Part shown: positions 26,022 through 33,651 of the stretch, one piece after another
Position numbering within the stretch: position 1 is the first letter of the stretch
Layout of the letters: every line of letters begins with the position of its first letter
Assembly: GCA_024330965.1 (NCBI GenBank)
Contig: JANDJL010000001.1
Location: 1 to 64,000, forward strand
DNA: 64,000 nucleotides
From: Nitrospira sp.
GTDB lineage: Bacteria > Nitrospirota > Nitrospiria > Nitrospirales > Nitrospiraceae
Reading direction: 5' to 3'
Program-made: the position numbers and the translations under genes
The notes under the pieces: generated by a model
The model's input: only the letters and a program-made list of their open reading frames with translations
Told to the model about the DNA's origin: nothing
Databases searched by the model: none

Positions 26022-27821
26022 ATGAGACGGGGGGCCATTCGATCCGTCGTCGGCTCTCTCGCCCTCGCATGCGCCGTCATGGCGTGCGCCGCCTCGCCAC
26101 GGGCGCAGGAATCGCCACCTCTTTCTGAAGATCAACGACACGCGGTCGCGACCCCTCCCGATTCAGCCGCCACGTACCATTTCATGCTGGGCTATCAAGC
26201 TGAGTTGGCCCATGACATTGAGACAGCCTTGCGCGAATATCACGCAACCGTGGAAGCCGATCCAGCCGCACGCGATGCGAAGGCCCGATTGGCCGCTCTC
26301 TATTTTGGATTAGGCGACCTTTCCAATGCGGCCCACTATGCAGAGCAGGCGGGAGAGGGGGACGGACAGAGCGCTCAGCTTTTAACGCAAATGGCGGGCA
26401 TTTTGGCCGGCGCCGGGAAGCCTGAGCGGGCGGTTGAGCTCTTGGACAAGGCGATCGGGCATGCGCCGGAACGAGCGGAATCATACTTTTCAAAAGGTCT
26501 CATCCTCTTGAACCTGAAAAGAACGGCCGAGGCCGAGCAGGCCGTCAAACAAGGGTTGATCCACGCGCCGGAGTCCCACGTCGGCCATTACTATTTGGGC
26601 CGGATCTCGACAGAAGCCGGCAACATCGAACAGGCCATCGCCGGGTTCACCCAAGCGCTCACGGTCAATCCCTCCTTCGAGCCTCCCTATCTGGCGTTGG
26701 CGTCGATCTATGAAACACGAAAAGAACGAGACAAGGCCGTCGGCTTGCTGCAACAGTACCTCCAGCAAGTCAATCCGCACAACAAAGAGGTGCGGCGGCA
26801 TCTCGTCCAGTTGCATATCACAGGTAAAGACTACGCCGCTGCTTTAGCAGAACTGGAGAGAATACTGGCGGAAGATCCCAGTGACCTTGACGCGCAACTC
26901 AGAATGGCGCTCATCCATGGCGAGCAAAAAGAGTATGCCAAGGCGATCACGCGCGTGACCGCGATCTTGCAGGCTCGGCCGGACGAACTGCGAGTGAGAG
27001 ACTATCTCGGCTATCTTTACGAAGAAACCAAGGACTACCCCAAAGCCATCGACTCGTATCGCTACAATCTTCAACTGGACCCTCGATTTGTCGAAAGCCA
27101 CGTCCATCTCGGAGTACTCCAATACCGGCTCAAACACTTTCCTGAAGCGATCACCTACTTAAGCGAGGCGGTCCGCTTGAATCCCAAACAACCGGAGCCG
27201 CACATCGTGCTCGGCTTAGCCTATCTACAATCTGATCAATTTCAGAAGGCCGTGGAGGCCTTCGAAGAAGGCATCGCACACCATCCCCGAAATGCCGATC
27301 TCCATTTCAATCTGGGCACTGCCTATGACAAGCTGGACCGGTTCGACGATGTCGTGCGGGCCATGGAAACAGCCCTGGCGTTGGACCCGCACCATGCCGA
27401 CGCGTTGAACTACCTGGGCTATAGCTATGCCGAACGAGGCATCAAACTCGACCAGGCCCTGGCGTTGACGAAGCGGGCCGTCGCCTTGAAGCCGGACAAT
27501 GGCTACTATGTTGATAGTCTCGGATGGGCCCTATACAAATCAGGCATGGTGGGAGAGGCCTTGCAAGAAATCCAACGGGCCATCACCCTTGTCAAAGACG
27601 ATCCGGTGATCTACGAACATCTGGGCGAGATCTATCTGCATCAGCACAAGAGGGCCGAGGCGCGAGAAGCCTGGCTCCATTCACTCGAACTTGATCCCTC
27701 CAACGGCAAGCTGCTTGAGCGGTTTCGGGAACAGGGATTCGGCGATCCTGATCAGGAACTGCGCATCCAGCAGGCCAAACAGCGTATTGCCAAAAAGAAA
27801 ACCATAGCGCCGTCGGAGTGA
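26022..27821 (+). CDS. TPR-repeat lipoprotein or exported protein
   Basis: 599 residues from ATG 26022. The N-terminus looks like a signal peptide with a possible lipobox (SVVGSLALACAVMAC). About fourteen tetratricopeptide repeats fill the rest, for example LGRISTEAGNIEQAIAGFTQ, VHLGVLQYRLKHFPEAITYL and LNYLGYSYAERGIKLDQAL. The last signature is typical of large bacterial TPR proteins near outer-membrane export systems. The frame is open upstream: ATG 25920 and 25993 are alternative starts, each with weak ribosome binding sites. It lies about 145 bases after dnaB. No specific partner is evident. Confidence 0.8.
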   Translation: MRRGAIRSVVGSLALACAVMACAASPRAQESPPLSEDQRHAVATPPDSAATYHFMLGYQAELAHDIETALREYHATVEADPAARDAKARLAALYFGLGDLSNAAHYAEQAGEGDGQSAQLLTQMAGILAGAGKPERAVELLDKAIGHAPERAESYFSKGLILLNLKRTAEAEQAVKQGLIHAPESHVGHYYLGRISTEAGNIEQAIAGFTQALTVNPSFEPPYLALASIYETRKERDKAVGLLQQYLQQVNPHNKEVRRHLVQLHITGKDYAAALAELERILAEDPSDLDAQLRMALIHGEQKEYAKAITRVTAILQARPDELRVRDYLGYLYEETKDYPKAIDSYRYNLQLDPRFVESHVHLGVLQYRLKHFPEAITYLSEAVRLNPKQPEPHIVLGLAYLQSDQFQKAVEAFEEGIAHHPRNADLHFNLGTAYDKLDRFDDVVRAMETALALDPHHADALNYLGYSYAERGIKLDQALALTKRAVALKPDNGYYVDSLGWALYKSGMVGEALQEIQRAITLVKDDPVIYEHLGEIYLHQHKRAEAREAWLHSLELDPSNGKLLERFREQGFGDPDQELRIQQAKQRIAKKKTIAPSE

Positions 27822-28396
27822 ACAGCCTCTGGTGACCAGCCGAGCACCCTCCGCGGACCATCGGCTGTCTCGGCATTGGGTTCTTCAATGTCGCGGCGCC
27901 AGCCGTCTCGTGCGACCAACTCTCTCCCTTTGTGGAACCGGAAGGCGATTCGGCTGATTGCGGAAGACCCCTTTCATCCCGTTTTTCTCAAACATCGTAT
28001 CCGCACGTACTCCACCTCGTATCGGAGGAGATACGAGCTTCATCAAGCGGATCGTGCCGGTTGTCGCCCGTTCGTGATGAGGCCGCAATTGCCGAGAACT
28101 CCGCGATTGCACAAGCAAGATGAGCCCAGTGCCGTTTTTTGGCACCTTCTCACAGAATCTGAAACCGTCTAGCACAGGCGCCATCGGGCTTGCTTAGGAG
28201 GGAGTTCGCGAAAATCTCTTGGTTTTCAAATAGCTATGGGCTAGGTTCCATTTGGGCCAGAGACGGCATTGATCCTGCACATTCTCCTGGCAGGCGGCAA
28301 CACGCGCCGCAAGCGAGCAAGAGGGCCAGAGCAGGGTGCGAGACGGTAGCCCTGCAGCAGGTCCGAATGGTCCACAGTCTTTAACCAGGAGGCGGC
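27822..28396. other. Long intergenic region and pilA leader
   Basis: 575 bases. A hairpin (CTCGTATC arms, 28016-28023 and 28030-28037) and several short open frames occur, none of which I can support as a gene. The last ~150 bases are GC-rich, contain GGGCCAGAG twice and a GCAGGG/CCCTGC stem just before the pilin gene, and could fold into a structured leader. I could not match it to the cyclic-di-GMP-I riboswitch consensus by eye. Confidence 0.5.
28219..28247 (+). promoter_or_regulatory. Possible promoter of the pilin gene
   Basis: TTGGTT at 28219-28224 and TAGGTT at 28242-28247 are separated by 17 bases. This would give a 5' leader of roughly 140 bases before the pilin ATG. I did not find a convincing sigma-54 (GG-N10-GC) element, which drives pilA in many other bacteria. 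Confidence 0.4.
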
Positions 28397-29002
28397 ATGA
28401 TGAAGAGGGTTTTCAACAAACAAGAGGGGTTCACCCTCATCGAGTTGATGATCGTCGTGGCGATCATCGGGATCCTGGCGGCCATCGCCATTCCCAACTT
28501 CTTGCAGTATCAGTTGAAGTCTCGGCAGTCCGAGGCCAAGACGAACTTGCAGGCGATTCGGACATCAGAGATATCATGGCAAGGCGAACGTGGATGCTTC
28601 TTGCCGGTTACTGCAGCTCCAGACACTCTAACAGTAACTACCAAAACGACGCCCGTAGCGTGGAACACTCCCGGTCGTCCGTGGTTAGAAATAAACACCC
28701 CAGCGACAGGCTGGTGCACTGGTACTGCAACACCGGGGAGCTTCACAGATCTGGGTTTCCAGGCGACTGGGAATGTGTACTATCAGTATGGCGTCGACAC
28801 GACTCAGACGGCTAACCCTTATACTACAGCCACTTCCTGTCAGGCTTATCTAGGTCAATTTCCCGGTGGGAATTCCACAGATGTTAGGGATAATAACTTT
28901 GTCATTGGTGCCCGAAGCAACCTCGATGGCGATCAAGAAGTGTCACTCTGGCTCGCTACAGCAGACCACGGGGCTACAGATTGCAGACCAGGGGTCTTCT
29001 GA
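28397..29002 (+). CDS. pilA: Type IV major pilin-like protein (PilA)
   Basis: 201 residues. A short positively charged leader (MMKRVFNKQEG) is followed by the prepilin peptidase site G|FTLIELMIVVAIIGILAAI, with Phe +1 and the conserved Glu +5. The hydrophobic helix would embed in the inner membrane and form the pilus core. The globular part (about residues 45-201) has four Cys (CFLP, GWCTG, SCQAY, TDCRPGVF) that may form disulphides. The last pair is the likely C-terminal D-region. AGGAGG precedes the start. It is monocistronic or first in the cluster, with a strong terminator just after it. Confidence 0.9.
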   Translation: MMKRVFNKQEGFTLIELMIVVAIIGILAAIAIPNFLQYQLKSRQSEAKTNLQAIRTSEISWQGERGCFLPVTAAPDTLTVTTKTTPVAWNTPGRPWLEINTPATGWCTGTATPGSFTDLGFQATGNVYYQYGVDTTQTANPYTTATSCQAYLGQFPGGNSTDVRDNNFVIGARSNLDGDQEVSLWLATADHGATDCRPGVF

Positions 29003-29023
29003 GTTTGTGTGAGTAAAAGAAAT

Positions 29024-29063
29024 TCTAGCCCGCCGGTGTCACAACCGGCGGGCTAGATCGTTT
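29024..29063 (+). terminator. Strong rho-independent terminator after pilA
   Basis: A perfect 14-bp stem (29024-29037 and 29044-29057, TCTAGCCCGCCGGT) with a six-base loop is followed by TCGTTT. It should end the pilA transcript, making high-level pilin expression independent of the downstream genes. Confidence 0.85.
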
Positions 29064-29080
29064 CTCGCGATCTTTCTGAC

Positions 29081-30055
29081 ATGATCTCTCCAATAGCCGG
29101 ACATGAGCGATCCCCTCACACCGGCCTCCTAATCAACGGTGGGTTTTTCGCGGCCTGTCTCGTTCTGGGTGTCGTCATCGTAGGGCTTCAACACCATTTG
29201 GATCGCCACATTGATCGAAGTGTCGCCCAAATCGAACAATTGGCCCAACTGCCCCATGGCGACTATCTCAAACCGGCTCTGTTGGGCTATCACCATCTTG
29301 GCGCCGATGTGCTGTGGCTCAAACTGGTGCAGGTGATCGGCAAACGCCACAATACGATGGAGGACTATGAATGGATGGCCCATGCGTTGGATGTGATCAC
29401 GACGCTCGACCCTCACTATGCCTATGCCTATTACGCGGGCGGCGTGATTTTGGGGGACCTCGCCAACCGGCCTGATTTGGCGAATCGGCTGCTGATCCGT
29501 GGCCATGAGGAGAATCCGACCGTCTGGAACATTCCGTTTTTGCTTGGCTACAACTACTACTTCCTTCTGGCCGATCCAGACCGTGGGGCCTATTACACGA
29601 TGAGGGCGGCGGCGCTGCCGGGCCGGCCGGCTTATCTGCCTGGGCTCGCCACCCGCATGGCGGCTGAGGCGGGGAAGCCTGAGACGGCGCTCGCCTTTCT
29701 CGACGCCCGGCTCAAAGAGACGACCGATCCTGAAATGAAAAAATTCTTTGAGACCCGCATGAAAGAAGTGATGATTGAACGGGACATTCGGCTGTTGGAA
29801 CGGGCGATTGATCAGTACCGAGTCCGCTACGGTCGTCGTCCACCGTCGCTTGCGACGCTGGTCGAGGCTCAGGTGCTCTCGGCCTTGCCGCTTGAACCGT
29901 TTGGCGGTGAGTATCGGTACGATGCAATGACCGGGGCGGTGACCAGTTCGACCCATCCCGAGCGGCTCAAGACGTTTCATAAACGGAACAGGGCGCCGGC
30001 TTATCTGTATCCCAAGGTCGAACAGCCGTCCTACATGTTCCCCCTCAGATGGTAG
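29081..30055 (+). CDS. Membrane-anchored TPR-like protein next to an ABC exporter (PilG-like position)
   Basis: 324 residues. One N-terminal transmembrane helix (GGFFAACLVLGVVIVGL, about 20-36) precedes a helical repeat region with TPR-like phrases (HALDVITTLDPHYAYAYYAGG, AAALPGRPAYLPGLATRMAAE). The C-terminal ~70 residues (YRVRYGRRPPSLATLVEA, EPFGGEYRYDAMTGAV) resemble the C-terminal motif of pseudopilin-like or pilin-associated proteins. It is followed after 22 bases by ABC transporter genes. In Myxococcus the pilA region contains pilG and the ABC genes pilH and pilI needed for pilus export; the order here is alike, but homology of this protein to PilG is inferred only. Confidence 0.6.
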   Translation: MISPIAGHERSPHTGLLINGGFFAACLVLGVVIVGLQHHLDRHIDRSVAQIEQLAQLPHGDYLKPALLGYHHLGADVLWLKLVQVIGKRHNTMEDYEWMAHALDVITTLDPHYAYAYYAGGVILGDLANRPDLANRLLIRGHEENPTVWNIPFLLGYNYYFLLADPDRGAYYTMRAAALPGRPAYLPGLATRMAAEAGKPETALAFLDARLKETTDPEMKKFFETRMKEVMIERDIRLLERAIDQYRVRYGRRPPSLATLVEAQVLSALPLEPFGGEYRYDAMTGAVTSSTHPERLKTFHKRNRAPAYLYPKVEQPSYMFPLRW

Positions 30056-30077
30056 AAGAGGGATTGAGGAGGTGGCG

Positions 30078-31043
30078 ATGGGTGTCGGTGGTGACGACGT
30101 CATTTGCCTCAACCGGTTGAGCAAGACCTTCCGGGTGGGGTTTTGGGGTAAGAAAGTCACGGCGGTGGATCAGGTGTCGCTCGCCGTGCGTCGCGGCGAG
30201 GTCTTTGGCTTTCTCGGTCCCAATGGAGCCGGCAAGACCACCACCCTCAAAATGTTGATGGGGCTGATCTATCCCACGAGCGGGACAGCCACGATCTTCG
30301 GCTATCCGATCGGAACGCCGCAGGCCAAGGCCAGGCTTGGGTTTCTGCCGGAATCCCCCTATTTTTACGACTACCTGACGGGGCGAGAGTTTCTGCGGTT
30401 TTATGGCCATCTGTTCGGCTTGCGGGGGGCCTGGCTCGAGCGGCGGGTCGATGAGTTGCTGGAGGTGGTGGGGATGGCCCATGCGCGTGATCTCCAGTTG
30501 CGCAAGTTTTCTAAAGGGATGTTGCAGCGGGTGGGGATCGCCCAAGCCTTGATCAACGATCCGGAATTGGTGGTGCTCGATGAGCCGATGTCGGGATTGG
30601 ATCCGATCGGGCGAAAGGAGGTGCGTGACCTGATTCTACGGCTCAAGGAATCGGGCAAGACCGTGTTGTTCAGCTCCCATATTCTGCACGATGCGGAGCT
30701 GTTGTGCGATCGGGTCGCGATGATCATGAAGGGCCGGCTGGTGGCCTGTGGCCATGTCTCGGACCTCCTGGCGGGCGGCGCCACGCAAGAGGCGGAGCTG
30801 CTGGTCGAGCGGCTGTTGCCCGAGGCGCTGGAGCGGATGAGGTCCTTCGCCAAAAAGGTGGTCCTTCAGGGAGAGCAGGTGATGGTGGTGCTTGCCAGTC
30901 AGCAGGATGTTGATCGCGCCATCGATCTGGTTCGATCGGTGAAGGGCAAAGTGGTGTCGCTCACCCCACAAAAGGCGTCGCTCGAAGACCTGTTCATTCG
31001 CGAGGCCAAGGGAGCGCGAGAGCCGGTGGAGGTGGCGGCCTGA
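30078..31043 (+). CDS. ABC transporter ATP-binding protein (ABC-2 type, PilH-like)
   Basis: 321 residues. Walker A GPNGAGKTT (about 46-54), an LRKFSKGMLQRVGIAQAL signature (FSKGM in place of LSGGQ), Walker B LVVLDEPMSGLD and the switch His in LFSSHIL are present. The C-terminal ~90 residues are the usual ABC-2 accessory domain (VVSLTPQKASLEDLFIREAK). It powers the permease encoded next. I chose ATG 30078 with GAGGAGG at good spacing; GTG 30072 is also in frame. Its stop codon overlaps the permease ATG by one base. Confidence 0.92.
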   Translation: MGVGGDDVICLNRLSKTFRVGFWGKKVTAVDQVSLAVRRGEVFGFLGPNGAGKTTTLKMLMGLIYPTSGTATIFGYPIGTPQAKARLGFLPESPYFYDYLTGREFLRFYGHLFGLRGAWLERRVDELLEVVGMAHARDLQLRKFSKGMLQRVGIAQALINDPELVVLDEPMSGLDPIGRKEVRDLILRLKESGKTVLFSSHILHDAELLCDRVAMIMKGRLVACGHVSDLLAGGATQEAELLVERLLPEALERMRSFAKKVVLQGEQVMVVLASQQDVDRAIDLVRSVKGKVVSLTPQKASLEDLFIREAKGAREPVEVAA

Positions 31044-31804
31044 TGAAGATCCTGTCGATCGCCTTCAATACGTTCCGTGAAAATCTGCGGGATAAGTTGC
31101 TCTACAATTTGTTGATCTTCGCGCTTCTGATGATCGGGAGCTCGATCATCATTTCAAAGCTCACCTTGGGCGATTTCGATCGGTTGATGATCGATATCGG
31201 CCTGGCCAGTGTGAACCTGTTCGGGGTCCTGATCGCCATCTTTATCGGCATCGGCTTAGTCAGCAAGGAGATCGACAAAAAGACGATCTATACGATCGTG
31301 TCCAAGCCGGTGGCCCGGTATCAATTCCTGTTGGGCAAGTACCTGGGCCTGCTGGTTACCCTGTTGATCAATACCACGATCATGACGGGCGGGTTATTGG
31401 TGGTCTTGTGGGCGAGAAATGTGACGGTCGAAGGTCTGTTGTTTCAGGCGGTGGGGATGATTTTTGTCGAGTTCATGGTGATGACGGCGGTGGCGATGCT
31501 GTTTTCGACCTTTACGAGCACGACGTTGAGCGCCATCTTCACCCTGGCGATCTACGTGATCGGGCACCTGACGCCGGATCTCAAAACCTTCGGCGAAAAG
31601 ATGGACGAGCTGGGTCGCCTGGTCATGAACGGGCTCTATTACACGCTGCCGAATCTCGAACGGTTCAACCTCAAGGGGCATGTCATCCATCACCAAGCCA
31701 TCAGCGGAACCGACCTGGTCTTGATCGCGTGCTACGGTCTCGCCTATACCGCCATGCTCCTCTTCCTGGCCGCGTTGATCTTTGAACGGCGCGACTTTCG
31801 CTGA
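31043..31804 (+). CDS. ABC-2 type transporter permease
   Basis: 253 residues with six predicted transmembrane helices (for example LIFALLMIGSSIIISKL, NLFGVLIAIFIGIGLV, YLGLLVTLLINTTIMTGGLL, IFVEFMVMTAVAMLFSTF, LSAIFTLAIYVIGHL and VLIACYGLAYTAMLLFLAAL). The segment SKEIDKKTIYTIVSKPVARY between helices 2 and 3 is typical of ABC-2 permeases. It forms an exporter with the preceding ATPase. The substrate is unknown; pilus-related or cell-surface polymer export is suggested by the neighbours. Confidence 0.9.
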   Translation: MKILSIAFNTFRENLRDKLLYNLLIFALLMIGSSIIISKLTLGDFDRLMIDIGLASVNLFGVLIAIFIGIGLVSKEIDKKTIYTIVSKPVARYQFLLGKYLGLLVTLLINTTIMTGGLLVVLWARNVTVEGLLFQAVGMIFVEFMVMTAVAMLFSTFTSTTLSAIFTLAIYVIGHLTPDLKTFGEKMDELGRLVMNGLYYTLPNLERFNLKGHVIHHQAISGTDLVLIACYGLAYTAMLLFLAALIFERRDFR

Positions 31805-31926
31805 CTGTATTGATTGTGCGGGCTGGTGGCCCTTTTTTTCTGAGCCGTGCGGAGTGCACGGGTCGAGCTGGTGTGTGTTCTGACATGCCGACAGTGATGG
31901 CGTCCGTGCAGGGGAGGGGCGGGGTC

Positions 31927-33531
31927 ATGCTGGCTGCTCTTGTGGCCTGGTGGCTCCTTGTCGCCGGTGGGCAGGCCCAAGGAGGACAGGAAACGATCGT
32001 GCTGCCACAGCCTCTTCCGCCACAAGTGGAGCGCATTGAACTGGTCTGGTCCAATGGATCGGAGCCGACGGTAACCGTGAACCCGGTCGAGCCTGTCGCG
32101 ATCCGTGGGGCGCGGTTGACGGGGACCGAGGTGCGACTCACGGCCGGCGACAACCGACTCAGGCCGTTTGGCTCTTGTCTGGTGCACTGGCAGCAACAAG
32201 GTGAGGCTGTGGTAGTCCGATTTACCGGGAGGTCGAAGGGACCCTGCGGCTTGGTGTGGTTTTTCGGTGGCCCGGCACAGGCCGTCGATGCGCTGTCGTT
32301 CCAGTCGTTGCATGTGAGGGGGACAGCCTCGAACCAGATTGAACTGGGGGTGGCCGACCAGTACTGGTGGGATCAGGACGATCATGTCCCGTTCTCGACC
32401 ACGGGTGGGACCTTTGATGTGGCCACCCCTCTTGCGCAATTGGCCGGCCGTGTACATGTGGGCGCTCTCGTCGCACTCATCATGACCACGAGGAAGCTGC
32501 CTACAGAGCTGAGGATCGATCGCGCGTGGTTTGAAGCGCATCCTGCCCCACCAGCGGTCACCATGGAGCGAGGCCTGTGGGTCTGGGATCTGCGCAAGGC
32601 TTCCGAGCAAGCGAATCGTGTGGCCGAGACCTGCCGGTCTATTGGTTGCCGGAGGCTCGCCCTTCAAATGCCGGCTTTGGCCGATCCTGATTCGGCCTGG
32701 ATAGCCTTTCGCTCGCTGATACGTCGTTGGCAGGATGAAGGATTCGACGTCTATGCTCTTGATGGTGATCCGAACACGATCAAGCAGCCAGGCCCGTTGT
32801 TGTCCACCATTGAGCGGTTGATGGCTGAACTAGGCGAGTCAATGCCCATTGGTCTGCAACTTGACATCGAACCCTACCTGCTCGGCGAAGTGCGAACCGA
32901 CCTTTCGTGGTATCGCGCATACCTGACGCTGCTCCAGCAAGTTCGACGATCGCTCCCGGCAGGAGTCCCGCTGTCAGTCGTGGTGCCTTTTTGGTTCACA
33001 TCGGTCATGGTGGATGGCCTTCCCTTAGCACAACGTATATTTGAAGCGGCCGATGAGGTTGTGGTGATGAATTATCGTTCCGATGTACAAGAGGCCCGGG
33101 CCTTGATCGAGGACTGGGGGAGATATGGTCTTGTATTTGGAAAACCTGTGTGGGGCGCCATTGAAACGAGACCCCTGCCAGACGAACGCCATCTGATCCT
33201 TCAACGGGTGGATCGTTGGGAAGAGGCCACCGCCTTTTGTGATCCCGCGGCAGGGCAACTGATTTTGGCCAAGCCCTCCCGGCCACGAGAGGGACTGTTC
33301 TATTTGCGTGAGGCAGCTCAGTTTGTGGTTCGTGGTGAATGGCTCAGTTATGCGGGCCACTCCAAAGAAACGGTTGCCCAGGTCATGGAACAGTGGGCAC
33401 GCGAAGCAGGATCTGTGGGGATAGCCGGGCTCATGGTTCATGACTGGGAAGGCTACGAACAATTGCCTGGCGCTTCGCCGCTATCGAGCACGTCTCTCAA
33501 TGGGGGTGATGAGCGAGATCCCCGCGAATGA
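31927..33531 (+). CDS. Exported TIM-barrel (glycoside-hydrolase-like) protein of unknown activity
   Basis: 534 residues. The start at ATG 31927 follows AGGGGAGGGGCGGGG and gives a clean signal peptide (MLAALVAWWLLVAGGQAQ). The N-terminal half (to about 230) looks like a beta-sandwich. The C-terminal half has TIM-barrel features: RGLWVWDLRKA, CRRLALQMPAL, DVYALDGDP, MPIGLQLDIEPYLLG, VPLSVVVPFW, EVVVMNYRSD. The DIEPY and MNYR motifs recall GH18-like hydrolases, where an Asp-x-Glu pair is catalytic, but I cannot assign a substrate. It lies between the ABC exporter and a NodB-type deacetylase, so a role in a surface polysaccharide is plausible. Confidence 0.65.
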   Translation: MLAALVAWWLLVAGGQAQGGQETIVLPQPLPPQVERIELVWSNGSEPTVTVNPVEPVAIRGARLTGTEVRLTAGDNRLRPFGSCLVHWQQQGEAVVVRFTGRSKGPCGLVWFFGGPAQAVDALSFQSLHVRGTASNQIELGVADQYWWDQDDHVPFSTTGGTFDVATPLAQLAGRVHVGALVALIMTTRKLPTELRIDRAWFEAHPAPPAVTMERGLWVWDLRKASEQANRVAETCRSIGCRRLALQMPALADPDSAWIAFRSLIRRWQDEGFDVYALDGDPNTIKQPGPLLSTIERLMAELGESMPIGLQLDIEPYLLGEVRTDLSWYRAYLTLLQQVRRSLPAGVPLSVVVPFWFTSVMVDGLPLAQRIFEAADEVVVMNYRSDVQEARALIEDWGRYGLVFGKPVWGAIETRPLPDERHLILQRVDRWEEATAFCDPAAGQLILAKPSRPREGLFYLREAAQFVVRGEWLSYAGHSKETVAQVMEQWAREAGSVGIAGLMVHDWEGYEQLPGASPLSSTSLNGGDERDPRE

Positions 33532-33651
33532 CGGGCTCTGGGACAAGCGGGCCACGGTGTTCGCAGGACAACACTTAAGAAATCCTTCCAGAAACCGACA
33601 ACGATTCTACGAAGTGTGGTCAACCATCGCGGATCACCGTTCTCCCTCTTC

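Noticed and set aside
28248..28396. Cyclic-di-GMP-I riboswitch before pilA
   Set aside because: The GCAAACC-type core and the tetraloop receptor arrangement could not be found by eye; kept only as a structured-leader observation.
29129..30160. 343-codon minus-strand frame opposite the TPR gene
   Set aside because: Shadow frame; the plus strand has a signal-anchor, repeats and good linkage to the ABC genes.
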